From Bacteroidota bacterium (lineage in GTDB: Bacteria > Bacteroidota > Rhodothermia > Rhodothermales > Bin80), in contig JAPOUL010000003.1 in the NCBI GenBank assembly GCA_026708685.1, positions 1-47,609 of the forward strand: 47,609 nucleotides of DNA, read 5' to 3'. Position 1 is the first letter of the stretch; every line of letters begins with the position of its first letter. This document shows positions 17,892 to 29,783 of this stretch, in pieces. The position numbers were made by a program, and so were the translations under genes. The notes under the pieces were generated by a model. That model was not told where the DNA came from, made no database searches, and saw only the letters and a list, made by a program, of their open reading frames with translations.

Positions 17892-19349
17892 ATGGAGTTG
17901 CCCCAGAAACCCAAGATTTGGCAGTCCTTGCTTCCAGTGGGGGTGTTGATCACGCTTTTAATCGTTTCTGTCATTTTCTTTGGTGAAGATGCGTCTTATG
18001 GTCCCAATCAGGTTGCCCTGATTCTCTCAGGGGTTGTCGCTTCCCTGATTGGACTGAAACTTGGCTATCGCTGGAAGGAGATGCAACAGGCGATGGTGAA
18101 AGGGGTGTCTTTGGCCATGGGGGCCATCTTTATTCTTTTGGTGGTCGGTTCATTGATTGGAACTTGGATTCTATCTGGAACGGTCCCTACAATGATGTAT
18201 TATGGTCTTCAGGTTCTCAATCCCCAGATCTTCTACACTGCCTGCTGTATCATTTGTGCCATTGTTGCCATCGTTTCAGGAAGCTCATGGACAACGGTGA
18301 GTACCATTGGAATTGCTTTGATAGGTATTGCAGCTGCCTTTGGTTTGCATTTGGGAATTGCGGCGGGTGCCATCATTTCGGGAGCCTATTTTGGGGACAA
18401 GCTTTCTCCACTCTCCGATACAACGAACCTTGCTCCCGCTATGGCGGGCACGGACCTGTTTGTTCATATTCGACACATGTTATGGACAACGATCCCGAGC
18501 ATCACTCTCGCATTAATTCTCTTTACGATCATTGGGCTTTTGCAATCCAGCAGCGTGGACTCATCCTCTGGGCTTAGTGAAATACTTCTAGCCCTGGAGA
18601 ACAGCTACAGTCTTGGGGTTCATCTTTTAATTCCCGTAGTGGTGGTTCTGGGATTGATTTACAAGAAAATGCCTGCCTTTCCAGCACTTCTCATTGGTGC
18701 ACTCCTTGGAGGAGTGACCGCAATGATCTTTCAACAGGATGTCGTTTTGGCATTTGTAGGAGATTCGGATCTCCCACAGTTTCTTCTGCTGATTAAGGGT
18801 TTCTGGACGGTGATGTTTACCGAATTCACCGCTACTACCAGCAATGCCGCCCTTGATTCATTACTGACCAGAGGTGGAATGGCCAGCATGCTGGATACGA
18901 TATGGCTGATCATTTCAGCCATGATGTTTGGAGCTGCTATGGAGAAAACAGGAATGCTGGAGGTTCTGACTCAAAAAATTCTGAGTGCTGCTCGCAGCAC
19001 GGGAAGTTTGATTCTTGCCACGCTCAGTACGGCTATTGGATTGAATGTGATCGCAAGTGACCAGTACATCTCTATTGTGATCCCTGGTCGGATGTATCGT
19101 GCAGAATTTGTCAAGAGGGGGCTAGATCCTAAAAATCTATCGCGAGCCCTGGAAGATTCAGGTACACTCACCTCGGCCCTAGTCCCTTGGAATACGTGTG
19201 GAGCATTTATGGCTGCCTCCCTTGGTGTCCCCACCCTATACTATCTACCATTTGCATTCTTTAATTATACCAATCCATTCATCAGTGCAATCTACGGGTT
19301 TACTGGATTTACGATTGTCCCATTGGACAAAGATCACGCAGACGACTAA
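17892..19349 (+). CDS. nhaC: Na+/H+ antiporter NhaC family
   Basis: A 485-residue polytopic inner-membrane protein exchanging Na+ for H+ (some relatives exchange malate/lactate). The protein has about twelve hydrophobic spans. Family features include KGVSLAMGAIFILLVVGSLI, SGSSWTTVSTIGIALIGIAA, ISGAYFGDKLSPLSDTTNLA (about 157-176) and, near the end, SGTLTSALVPWNTCGAFMA. It lies 11 bases after the alanine symporter, so both are probably cotranscribed; an antiporter next to a Na+-driven importer would restore the sodium gradient, an inference from context. Confidence 0.93.
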   Translation: MELPQKPKIWQSLLPVGVLITLLIVSVIFFGEDASYGPNQVALILSGVVASLIGLKLGYRWKEMQQAMVKGVSLAMGAIFILLVVGSLIGTWILSGTVPTMMYYGLQVLNPQIFYTACCIICAIVAIVSGSSWTTVSTIGIALIGIAAAFGLHLGIAAGAIISGAYFGDKLSPLSDTTNLAPAMAGTDLFVHIRHMLWTTIPSITLALILFTIIGLLQSSSVDSSSGLSEILLALENSYSLGVHLLIPVVVVLGLIYKKMPAFPALLIGALLGGVTAMIFQQDVVLAFVGDSDLPQFLLLIKGFWTVMFTEFTATTSNAALDSLLTRGGMASMLDTIWLIISAMMFGAAMEKTGMLEVLTQKILSAARSTGSLILATLSTAIGLNVIASDQYISIVIPGRMYRAEFVKRGLDPKNLSRALEDSGTLTSALVPWNTCGAFMAASLGVPTLYYLPFAFFNYTNPFISAIYGFTGFTIVPLDKDHADD

Positions 19350-19501
19350 ATGAATGTCATCCTCAGCTACCCAATTCCTGGAGCAGTCTTCAATAGCGCC
19401 ATCTTTGAGACATTATTTTCAGAACGTAGCCTAACGTACAGAGAAGTCATAATTGATCTGGTTTACTGCAATGAAGGGCCAATCGGAGTTTTGATTATAG
19501 A

Positions 19502-20434
19502 ATGAAAGTTCTCGTCACGGGTGGTGCAGGATTCATTGGTTCCCATGTAACCGATCGATTGATCCAGCATGGTCACAGCGTGGATGTGATGGATGATCTC
19601 TCAAGTGGGATTCCAGAAAATGTTCATCCATCTGCCAAGCTTCATGTGATGGATGTTCGGTCGAATGAAGCTGCCGACTTGATCCGCCATCATCGTTATG
19701 AGTCGTTGATTCATCATGCTGCCCAGATGGATGTTCGTAGAAGTGTCTCCGATCCTGCATTTGATGTGAGTGTCAATGTTCTTGGTCTGATCAATCTCAT
19801 GGAGGCTGGAAGAGCCAGTGGTTTGAGCAAAGTGGTATTCGCGTCTACCGGAGGTGCCATCTATGGAGAACCAGAATCGGGGCCGCAAAGTGAACAGCAT
19901 CCACAACGACCTCTGTCACCCTATGGGATCAGTAAGCTCACCTGTGAAAAACTGTTATACTTCTATCTTCATGAGTATGGGATCCCATTTGTGGCACTGA
20001 GATACGGTAATGTCTATGGACCACGTCAGAACGCACACGGAGAGGCAGGGGTGATTGCAATTTTTTCAGAGAGACTCCTGTCTGGTCAGCCAACGATGAT
20101 TCATGGTGATGGTCGCCAGACCAGAGACTATGTTTATGTTGATGATGTTGCCCGTGCGAATCATGCTGCGCTTGATTTTTCTGGATCTTCCATCGCACTG
20201 AATATTGGCACTGGCTTGGAAACAGATGTCGTAACCCTTCACACAATGCTTGAAGAGGCGACAGGTGTCCACCAGTCGCCCACCCATGGTCCATCCAAGC
20301 CTGGCGAGCAGCGTCGAAGTGTTCTGGATTGGAGCAAGGCCGCTGAGGTTCTTTCATGGAGTCCCAGGATAGATTTAAGAGAGGGGTTACAGAGGACAGC
20401 CCGCTGGTTTATGGATCACAACGTTCAATCCTGA
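19502..20434 (+). CDS. NAD-dependent epimerase, UDP-glucose 4-epimerase-like
   Basis: A 310-residue short-chain dehydrogenase of the extended GalE-like type, acting on nucleotide sugars for cell-envelope or polysaccharide synthesis. It has the NAD-binding GGAGFIGSH at residues 7-15, a DDLSSG ribose-binding element, HHAAQMDVRRSV, the catalytic STGGAIYGE region and YGISK (Tyr/Lys pair), and the sugar-domain ALRYGNVYGPRQ and DGRQTRDYVYVDD. The stop TGA overlaps the ATG of scpA (TGATG), so it is the first gene of the scpA-scpB-rluB-guaB string. The exact substrate cannot be read from sequence. Confidence 0.93.
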   Translation: MKVLVTGGAGFIGSHVTDRLIQHGHSVDVMDDLSSGIPENVHPSAKLHVMDVRSNEAADLIRHHRYESLIHHAAQMDVRRSVSDPAFDVSVNVLGLINLMEAGRASGLSKVVFASTGGAIYGEPESGPQSEQHPQRPLSPYGISKLTCEKLLYFYLHEYGIPFVALRYGNVYGPRQNAHGEAGVIAIFSERLLSGQPTMIHGDGRQTRDYVYVDDVARANHAALDFSGSSIALNIGTGLETDVVTLHTMLEEATGVHQSPTHGPSKPGEQRRSVLDWSKAAEVLSWSPRIDLREGLQRTARWFMDHNVQS

Positions 20435-21159
20435 TGTATCGCGTTCAACTAGAAGATTTTGAAGGACCTCTGGATCTGTTGTTGCTGTTGATTAATCGGA
20501 GGGAAGTAGATATTTTTGATATCCCGATTGCCCAGATTACCAACGAATACCTGTCGTATGTAGGAATGATGAAGTCCATTAACCTAGATGGAGTGGGAGA
20601 TTACATCTATTTTGCAGCATTGCTTCTGAGTATTAAGGCTCGGATGCTTCTACCCAAGCCCGAGCTGGACTCGGATGAGCAAGAGATTGATCCGCGACAG
20701 GAGCTCGTTGATCAACTCCTGGAGTATATACGCTTTAAGGATGCGGCCGAAACGCTGAATCAGCACATGGAAGATCGTTCACTGCTGTTCACCCGAGGAG
20801 TTGCATCCACGCCAGTAGAAGCTGACAGTCCTGAAAGGGAGGTTTTGGTTAAAACAACGGTATTTGACTTGCTGAGTGCACTTCAGGTCGTTCTTTCCAA
20901 AGCTCCCGATGAGCCTACGATTACGATTCATTTGCACGAATACTCCGTTGAAGATCAGTCGCAACATCTTCGCGCGATTTTACTGAAGCGGAAAGAGGTT
21001 CATTTTGCAGAACTCATGAGAGGGAAAACCAGAAGCTTCATTGTAGCTACCTTTCTGGCAGTACTGGAAATGGTATTTTCTCAGGAAGTACTGATTTCCA
21101 AGACCTACCATGGACAGGACTTCATGATTCAGCACAGAGACAATATCGATGAACAATAA
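20434..21159 (+). CDS. scpA: Segregation and condensation protein A
   Basis: ScpA is the kleisin subunit that bridges SMC heads with ScpB in chromosome condensation. The 241-residue protein starts MYRVQLEDFEGPLDLLLLLI, the conserved kleisin N-terminus, followed by the VDIFDIPIAQITNEYL helix; the acidic linker (about 80-120) and the C-terminal winged helix (LRAILLKRKEVHFAELM, FLAVLEMVFSQEV) follow. The frame opens further back into the epimerase; ATG 20434 was chosen because it overlaps the epimerase stop and begins at the family's start. It overlaps scpB by 11 bases. Confidence 0.96.
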   Translation: MYRVQLEDFEGPLDLLLLLINRREVDIFDIPIAQITNEYLSYVGMMKSINLDGVGDYIYFAALLLSIKARMLLPKPELDSDEQEIDPRQELVDQLLEYIRFKDAAETLNQHMEDRSLLFTRGVASTPVEADSPEREVLVKTTVFDLLSALQVVLSKAPDEPTITIHLHEYSVEDQSQHLRAILLKRKEVHFAELMRGKTRSFIVATFLAVLEMVFSQEVLISKTYHGQDFMIQHRDNIDEQ

Positions 21160-21856
21160 CCATCACGCTGAGATAGCAGATCTCGTGTCCCTCTCCATGA
21201 TTGTAGAGACCCTGACCTTTGCCGCAGAGACTCCAGTGACCATTGAGCAGATCTGCGGTATTTATGAGGAGGTTGTTGGTACGGATGCCCCTGTTACACA
21301 GGAGGCGATTGAAGAAACTCTGGAACGCCTGAACGATTCGTACGAGAAAGAAGGTCATGCCTTCAGAATTCAGTATTGGGCTGGTGGTTTACGGATGGCC
21401 ACTACGCCATCATTAGCCCCTTTCCTAGAAGCATTTTTTCGTCGTGAGCGATCGCGCAGGCTCACCAAACCATTAATGGAGACATTGGCTATTATCGCCT
21501 ACCGACAGCCCTCTACAAGGGCTGAGATTGATGCCATCCGTGGGGTTGATTCCGGTTATGCCATTCGAAAACTGCTTTCGCTAGACTTAATCTCCATTAC
21601 AGGTCGGGCGGATGTTGTTGGCCGTCCAATGTTGTATGCAACAACGGATCGATTTCTGGAGCAGTTTGGGCTGAAGGATCTTGATGGACTTCCAGATCTG
21701 AAACAGGCCGAAGAGCTCCTGGAAGATGTGAATTTTGACGAAGAGCGGTTAGCCCTTCTCACCACAGCCGAGTTGCTTCCTCAACTTGATGAATCGCAAG
21801 AGACCGAATCCGAAGATTCAACAGAAGACCCATTGCCCGATAGTCCAGCAGAGTGA
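21149..21856 (+). CDS. scpB: Segregation and condensation protein B
   Basis: ScpB dimers bind ScpA and regulate the SMC complex in the nucleoid. The 235-residue protein has two winged-helix domains: the first starts at IVETLTFAAETPVTIEQI (about 18-35), the second carries LTKPLMETLAIIAYRQPSTR and the ScpB signature IRGVDSGYAIRKLLSLDLI plus GRADVVGRPMLYATT. A long acidic C-terminal tail follows (Glu/Asp/Ser-rich, about the last 45 residues), common in this family. The start at 21149 overlaps scpA; rluB begins seven bases after the stop. Confidence 0.96.
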   Translation: MNNNHHAEIADLVSLSMIVETLTFAAETPVTIEQICGIYEEVVGTDAPVTQEAIEETLERLNDSYEKEGHAFRIQYWAGGLRMATTPSLAPFLEAFFRRERSRRLTKPLMETLAIIAYRQPSTRAEIDAIRGVDSGYAIRKLLSLDLISITGRADVVGRPMLYATTDRFLEQFGLKDLDGLPDLKQAEELLEDVNFDEERLALLTTAELLPQLDESQETESEDSTEDPLPDSPAE

Positions 21857-21863
21857 TCCATCC

Positions 21864-24148
<2,285 letters not shown>

Positions 24149-24158
24149 TCCCAAACCG

Positions 24159-24176
24159 ACTGGATTTGAATCCAGT
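24159..24176 (+). terminator. Near-perfect stem-loop after guaB (terminator-like)
   Basis: ACTGGATT and AATCCAGT form an 8-bp inverted repeat with a 2-base centre (a 6-bp stem with a TTTGAA loop is more likely in RNA), starting 10 bases after the guaB stop. Flanking ATCCC (24148-24152) and GGGAT can add an outer stem. There is no T-run, so it could be a Rho-type 3' end or an RNA-stability element. Confidence 0.4.
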
Positions 24177-24304
24177 GCCGTCCAATTCGGGATGGTTCAT
24201 CGTGCAGTCTATCTCTGCCCTCTCACACAGAGGTCAGGGATCAGAAAGAGGAGTAACGATGAAATGTGGTTCGGTGCGGAAAATTCTTGACCAGATGGGA
24301 AGTG

Positions 24305-25378
24305 TTAATGGTCAAGTCGAATGGTGCGTTGCTCACGGGCAGCTTGGTCAGCTGCGAGAACGATCTTGAGGCTACTCACAGCATCCTGCATGTGATCGGT
24401 TAAATCAAGATCTTCTGCAATCGCACGGAGAAGGAACTGCTGTTCTAACGCACACAGTTCATCATGGCTAGGCTCGTCAGATGTATCAATCAATTCGTCG
24501 TCACGATCAAAATGTCCATGTGCATCGCGACTGCTATGGTGAATTTTGAGTCCACCGGTTTGTGTATGCCCCTCAATATCATCGGTTTGATCCTTGGCTT
24601 CATCTACAATGCTGACAGAGCCAAGTGGGCCAACGACATCCTTTACAAATGAGGCGGTTTCACTCATCATGGGTCCCCATCCAGCCTCGTACCACCCAAC
24701 AGATCCATCATCAAACGAGACCTGCAACTGTCCATAATTGTACATGTCAGCGGCGATTTCATCGGAGAGGCGGGCTCCAATTGCACTGACAGCAACAGGG
24801 CGTGCACGAGTCATCTGGCACATTATATCTACATAGTGAACTCCGCAGTCCACGATGGGAGACATGGAGTTCATCAGATTACGATGGGTCTCCCATTGAT
24901 CACCGCTACTTTGCTGATTCAGGTTCATGCGCATGACAAGGGGCTTGCCGAGTTGTTGGGCAATGGAAATAAATTTTTTCCATGCAGGATGGACACGAAG
25001 GATGTAGCCAATGACCACTTTCCGGTCTAGTTTGAGGGCTAAGTCAACCAGCATCTGTGCTTCTTCGGCAGTTTCTGCGAGTGGTTTTTCTACGAAGACA
25101 TGACAATTGGCCTCCAGTCCCATTCGCACATAATCCACATGAGTGTCTGGATAAGTATTGATCGAAACAACGTTAGGTGATGTTTCGACGAGGGCATCCT
25201 TGTAGGATGCGAATGTTGGTAGGCCTCCCAATTCATCACTCACCTGATTGCGTGAATCTGGCGTTCGGCTGACAAGCCCTACGATTTCAAACGCATCCAT
25301 GGAGTGATAGGCACGAGCGTGGGATGCTCCCATATGACCGCATCCCGCCACGAGGACTTTATATTTTTTGTCCGACAT
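24305..25378 (-). CDS. Gfo/Idh/MocA family oxidoreductase
   Basis: A 357-residue NAD(P)-dependent sugar or polyol dehydrogenase-like protein. The N-terminal Rossmann domain reads VLVAGCGHMGASHARAYHSM (residues 8-27), followed by VSRTPDS and the family signature VFVEKPLAETAEEAQ with the catalytic-region EKP. The C-terminal alpha/beta domain includes DCGVHYVDIM, the conserved D-x3-H pattern of this family. There is no signal peptide. It is divergent from the 25.7-kb genes and convergent with guaB. Substrates in this superfamily vary widely, so none is assigned. Confidence 0.92.
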   Translation of the reverse strand: MSDKKYKVLVAGCGHMGASHARAYHSMDAFEIVGLVSRTPDSRNQVSDELGGLPTFASYKDALVETSPNVVSINTYPDTHVDYVRMGLEANCHVFVEKPLAETAEEAQMLVDLALKLDRKVVIGYILRVHPAWKKFISIAQQLGKPLVMRMNLNQQSSGDQWETHRNLMNSMSPIVDCGVHYVDIMCQMTRARPVAVSAIGARLSDEIAADMYNYGQLQVSFDDGSVGWYEAGWGPMMSETASFVKDVVGPLGSVSIVDEAKDQTDDIEGHTQTGGLKIHHSSRDAHGHFDRDDELIDTSDEPSHDELCALEQQFLLRAIAEDLDLTDHMQDAVSSLKIVLAADQAAREQRTIRLDH

Positions 25379-25759
25379 GTAGATTATGAATCAGTGAAAA
25401 CAATGGTACTATGGGATGATTTGATAGTTCAGACGAAAAGATGAGGTGAGCAATCATCCACGATGATCAAATGTCTACAGCGTTCCATCAGGGCCTCTCC
25501 ATATCTTCCAGTTTTAAAGCAGGTCCAAGTTTATCAATGCATTGATCATTAGGGTAGAGTTTGGCGGTGTATACGCTGATCCAATGGCACCCTTGAACTC
25601 AGATATAAGACCTGAAGACTAGTTTTGATTTGGTATAATGAGGTTTTTTGAAGTAGTTTATTCAAGAATGCAAACTGAGTTCTATTCGGTTTTTGATGGC
25701 TCATGACCAAATGATTGAGACCGATTCTGAATTGCTGATTAATTGTTGACTCTAATCCA
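25379..25759. other. Divergent promoter region
   Basis: About 380 bases between the minus-strand oxidoreductase and the plus-strand 799-residue gene. A TATAAT hexamer at 25634-25639 may be a -10 box for the plus strand; I see no matching -35 box at the usual spacing. Nothing coding is supported. Confidence 0.35.
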
Positions 25760-28159
25760 ATGAGTAAAACGAAAACCTTTGATCATCAGCCAATGGTTGA
25801 TCTACTGCTGTCTGATGAATATTCTGATACATTTGCTATTGGAGGTACGCTAGATGTGCCTATGCCTACAATCAACATTGAAGGTGTAGGCAATCTAACC
25901 TTTCCAGTGTCAGAATCTCAGATTGACACACTGATTTCTGTGTCTGAACAGCGCTCAGAGCGAATAGGTGGGGAAACGTATATACGATCGAGTTTTCAGG
26001 ATCGCTGGCACATTGAGGCGAACAAGATCAGTATTTCAGGAAGAGGATGGAAATCTACGTTCAATAAGATTTTGAGTTTTGTGACCAAGGAACTTGAGTT
26101 TTTTTCTGGAGAGTTAGATGCGGAATTGGACCAACTTTTGATCTACAAGGAGACGCGAGGTTCCAATGTAGATACCGAAACTGACGACCCAGGGGGAGTC
26201 ATAGCAACGCTCGCAATATCATTGCCCACCTCTGGTGAAGGTGGCGATTTATACGTAACCCATAAACGTGAAGAAGCGGTCATCAGTATGTCGGCATGCA
26301 CCACTTCAAAAATTACCTTTGGTGCGTTTTATTCCCAGTGCTCCGATTATATATTGCCAATTACCAGTGGACATAGAATCTGTCTGATCTACAAACTGTC
26401 GGTTCGTCAAGAACAAAACCCGACGGACTCCCCTCGTGCTTCCAGACTCATTCATCAAATCGCCGATCATCTGAATCAATGGAAAGACCATGGACAGAGA
26501 GATAAGATTGTGTGGTTACTGGATTATTCTTATCGCAGAGAAGGCGTGTTATTCAATACATTAAAGGGCTCTGACGCGGCAATTGCAAGAATTCTGGACC
26601 AAGCTGCCCACTATGCGGATTGTATCCTGAATACGGCGGAGCTTTGTGTACTGAAAAAGGAAAAACGGATGTGGGAAACAATGAAGACCCCCATCGCTTC
26701 AGATGATGATACAGACATAGAATCTCTCCAGGATGTATGTGGGCATCTGGAAAACTGGCTGAACAAGGATGGAAGTTTTTCACCATTTGAAGAAATTTCG
26801 GTGTTTGAAGAGGAAGTGCTTTATACCCATGCACTTCAGGTTGTAAACGATACCAAAATATGGCTTGAAGATGACCCAGTATTTGATAATTATGGTTCAA
26901 TGGTTGTACATCGGCTCCCTGCACTGGTCATCTTTCCCAAGTCAAGAACCTACGATCTGGTACTCAAAGCTGGCATCGGCTATGCTGTCGCATGGACAAT
27001 AGAGCAGCTTCAAGAGATCAGTGATACAGAAATAACCGATCTCATCATGGATCTGTTAGAGCGATGGCCCAAGGAGTGGACTGACTATGAGGATCATAAC
27101 CGTGATGGAATGCTCCATCTTTTTGCGGAGACCCGTCAACTTCATTTGGCAAAGAATTTTCTGCACAATACAGTCCTCAACCATTATGATGGAACCGAGA
27201 ATTCTTCTCTGGCTACACTGATCTTTCTGATGGACAGCAACACGGCTAGCGATTTTGTATCACGATTGCTAGACATCTGGATTCATAGGCGCCCTGTTGA
27301 AATTTACCAATGGATGATGTTGATGACTGAACAACTGAGCGATGCACCAGCATCATGGCGAGGTCTTGTTACACAATGGGCAAAAACAAGCATTTCCTAT
27401 TGGCCATCTGTACTAAAGAAGTGTGCTAAATTACACCATGATAGTGAAGCTTATGCTCAATGCATAGAAGAAACAGGAGATGATGCTCTTTTTTATGAAG
27501 ATCTGTATACCCTGAATCATACTGCGATCAAAAATATCTTGGACTTTGCTTGGCATTTGGATCTCGTAGAAGAGTCCATTGAAGTCGCCAAATGCATTAT
27601 TGATTTTCCAGAGATCATTACTCCCAATGTAATGCTACTGTTAGCCATCAATGATCTGTATATCATAGAAGGTTTTAGTCGATCCGAAGCATATCAGTTG
27701 CTTTGGAAGCACTCGACCGATTTTTTGTTGCAGAGGAGCGAGTATCCTCCCAAAAAACCTGAGAACTGGACCATTGATGGTATTCCATCGGACACGAGCG
27801 ACCTTGGCACGGAACTTCACCAGTTTTGCTTGCATCCACAGCAGAGCGTCAAGCGATTTAAAGTTTCTAAGCCTGTGCGAGACAAAATCCGCCAGATGAT
27901 AATACGATCCAGCCTACCCATCAGATGCTATACAGAGCACGATGGAAATCCCTATACCTTGGTTTGTTCTAAACAACGAGTAGCCTATGAGGAAAGACTC
28001 AGAGAGTATGTCGGAGATGCCCGTATCATTGGTGTTCTCTTTGTGATACAACCCTCAGACATTATAGATAGTGAGATTCAGCAGCGAGTCAAACGTCTTG
28101 ATGAAGCCACAGATCGTTTCAATAAAAGCAAATCCGAAGGGTTGTTTCAGGATCTATGA
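25760..28159 (+). CDS. Large 2OG-Fe(II) oxygenase-like protein lacking the iron-binding histidines
   Basis: A 799-residue cytoplasmic-type protein. Residues about 100-215 resemble the prolyl-4-hydroxylase-type 2-oxoglutarate oxygenase fold: LLIYKE (126-131), DTE at 138-140, ATLAISLP, GGDLYVTHKREE, FGAFYSQC and SGHRICLIYKL (203-213). Active relatives typically show HxDTE and CxHE; here these read N136-V-D138-T-E and C194-S-D196-Y, so the Asp of the facial triad is kept but both His are replaced. The Arg for 2-oxoglutarate (R206) is present. The remaining 580 residues are a helical region rich in Trp and Leu with a conserved-looking end (PYTLVCSKQRVAYEERL), reminiscent of large fungal proteins of this family. 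Inactive or altered chemistry is inferred. Confidence 0.75.
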   Translation: MSKTKTFDHQPMVDLLLSDEYSDTFAIGGTLDVPMPTINIEGVGNLTFPVSESQIDTLISVSEQRSERIGGETYIRSSFQDRWHIEANKISISGRGWKSTFNKILSFVTKELEFFSGELDAELDQLLIYKETRGSNVDTETDDPGGVIATLAISLPTSGEGGDLYVTHKREEAVISMSACTTSKITFGAFYSQCSDYILPITSGHRICLIYKLSVRQEQNPTDSPRASRLIHQIADHLNQWKDHGQRDKIVWLLDYSYRREGVLFNTLKGSDAAIARILDQAAHYADCILNTAELCVLKKEKRMWETMKTPIASDDDTDIESLQDVCGHLENWLNKDGSFSPFEEISVFEEEVLYTHALQVVNDTKIWLEDDPVFDNYGSMVVHRLPALVIFPKSRTYDLVLKAGIGYAVAWTIEQLQEISDTEITDLIMDLLERWPKEWTDYEDHNRDGMLHLFAETRQLHLAKNFLHNTVLNHYDGTENSSLATLIFLMDSNTASDFVSRLLDIWIHRRPVEIYQWMMLMTEQLSDAPASWRGLVTQWAKTSISYWPSVLKKCAKLHHDSEAYAQCIEETGDDALFYEDLYTLNHTAIKNILDFAWHLDLVEESIEVAKCIIDFPEIITPNVMLLLAINDLYIIEGFSRSEAYQLLWKHSTDFLLQRSEYPPKKPENWTIDGIPSDTSDLGTELHQFCLHPQQSVKRFKVSKPVRDKIRQMIIRSSLPIRCYTEHDGNPYTLVCSKQRVAYEERLREYVGDARIIGVLFVIQPSDIIDSEIQQRVKRLDEATDRFNKSKSEGLFQDL

Positions 28160-28616
28160 TCTCTTAGGTTTCGTTCAGGGGAGAGCCCTAGTTCTTCATC
28201 ACAGACATTCAATACGAATGTGAACCAACAGCTCTTGAAATTTGAATTCATTGATGGTCGGACCACTCTAGCATGTGAAAATATACCATTCCGAGTATTT
28301 TCACCGAGAGGCTTAACGACTATTCATGGTATAAGAAAATGGAATCATACAACCTGTTGTCTCTGTACCTTCATGTTTAAAATATAATTCGTAAATTCAC
28401 CCTATCCTACGAAAAACATACGCGTTCAGATTTCGTAAGGTTTTTTGAGTGAGGATGTTGCGTTTCTGGGTGAAAATCGACATTTACAATGCATTCTTGA
28501 TCCGATAGATGGTTCGCTTCAGAGCATGGAAACATCATCAGGAATGATAGATGGTCATAATGGATAGCAAGTGTCTCATTCTCTGTATTCAGTCTCATTA
28601 CATTCTAAATCTATTG
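28160..28616. other. Intergenic region with inverted repeats
   Basis: About 450 bases without a gene. It holds a perfect 9-bp inverted repeat (GTGAAAATA, 28275-28283, and TATTTTCAC, 28296-28304; 12-base loop) and the terminator-like hairpin listed next. Confidence 0.45.
28406..28446 (+). terminator. Intrinsic terminator-like hairpin
   Basis: CCTACGAAA (28406-28414) pairs with TTTCGTAAGG (28431-28440) with one bulged base, followed directly by six T residues (28441-28446). It lies 247 bases past the oxygenase-like gene and 171 bases before the TerB-like gene, so it probably separates their transcripts. Confidence 0.5.
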
Positions 28617-29783
28617 ATGTCAAAGGCCAAAGATTCACTTGATCACATTGCAAAACGAGGAGTAGATACCATGCAGTCTGGCGTGAATGCTGTTCACTCT
28701 GGAGTAGGGGCCGTCTCTTCAGCTGCTGGTAAACTATCCAATCTGGTTGGAAAGGCTACCTCTAAGGTCAATAAGAATTCTGATGAGTTCAGCTATGTCA
28801 TCGTGGAAGACCTTCCACATGAAGTCAAGTTATGGTATATGAGTGTTCTTGTCTGGCTTGTTCATGCAGACGACGGACATATTGATGAACGAGAGTTATG
28901 TGAAATTCAACTTCTCATGACACAGATCAAATGCGATGCTGAGGTGCGTAAAGCCATTCGGGAGAAACTTGAGGATCCAAACAGATTGGCGGTAGAAACG
29001 CAGATTGATCTTATTCTCAATCACGAAGCCCTGACCGACAGCAATATGGTAGCGGCCCTACAATGCTCACTGATGAAAGATGCGATTCGGGTCTGTAGGG
29101 CTACGTCCGACGGGCCCGCTCATGCGCAAGGTGTGATCTGTCAGCTGTCCGAATACCTTTTATTGAAACAGGATCAGGTTGAGTTCATTGAGAATGCTTG
29201 CCAACAAGATGAGAAGATATTGTCTGGTGAGTTATCAGATTCACAGATTATGGATGCAGCCAAAGCCATGGCTGCACAAGCTACGGCTGTAGGGGTTCCA
29301 GTTGCAGCCGTCTACTTGAGTGGTAGTGTTGCTGGCCTAAGTGCAGCTGGAATTACATCGGGACTGGCAGCACTTGGAGTCGGTGGACTGCTGGGTTTAT
29401 CTGCGATGGTGACAGGTATTGGTGTTGCTCTGATTGGTGGTGTCGTTGCTTACAAAGGTATACGATGGGCACTTGGTGGGTCAGAAAGGAATCGCTCATC
29501 GTTGAGAGAGATGATGCTACAGGAAGTATTACGTACCCACCAAAGAGCAATCATCAATCTTGGTGAAGACATGTCTCACTTTGGAGATCGTATTGTCAGA
29601 CTTACCCAAGAGATGACCTATAATCGGGAAGCTATAGAACTACTATCACGGGAAGTTGCTCTTTTGTCCAGATCAGCTAAAGCGATCACCCGGCTTGGCG
29701 ATCAAGCCAATGACATAGAACATGATCTACAGGAAACCGCAGAGAAAGCAAATGATGAACAAAAAGTTCCAGAATCAAGCTGA
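28617..29783 (+). CDS. TerB-like domain protein with glycine-rich membrane segment and coiled-coil tail
   Basis: A 388-residue protein of unknown role. The N-terminus has an amphipathic Ser/Gly/Val repeat (MQSGVNAVHSGVGAVSS). A TerB-like helical domain follows (about 55-210) with HADDGHIDERE around residue 83-93, the acidic signature of tellurite-resistance-type metal-binding domains. Residues about 224-280 form a long Gly/Ala/Val-rich hydrophobic hairpin typical of membrane-inserting segments. The C-terminal 100 residues predict as coiled coil (helix with heptad-like Leu/Ile). ATG 28617 was preferred over an upstream in-frame start at 28551 because the earlier 22 residues are not protein-like. 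It overlaps the next gene by 32 bases. A stress or membrane-damage role is inference. Confidence 0.8.
   Translation: MSKAKDSLDHIAKRGVDTMQSGVNAVHSGVGAVSSAAGKLSNLVGKATSKVNKNSDEFSYVIVEDLPHEVKLWYMSVLVWLVHADDGHIDERELCEIQLLMTQIKCDAEVRKAIREKLEDPNRLAVETQIDLILNHEALTDSNMVAALQCSLMKDAIRVCRATSDGPAHAQGVICQLSEYLLLKQDQVEFIENACQQDEKILSGELSDSQIMDAAKAMAAQATAVGVPVAAVYLSGSVAGLSAAGITSGLAALGVGGLLGLSAMVTGIGVALIGGVVAYKGIRWALGGSERNRSSLREMMLQEVLRTHQRAIINLGEDMSHFGDRIVRLTQEMTYNREAIELLSREVALLSRSAKAITRLGDQANDIEHDLQETAEKANDEQKVPESS

Noticed and set aside
24155..24185. Possible tRNA T-arm (GGATTTGAATCC resembles a T-loop)
   Set aside because: The base pairs around the loop do not fit a T-stem, and no D-arm, anticodon arm or acceptor stem lies upstream, where the guaB coding region ends.
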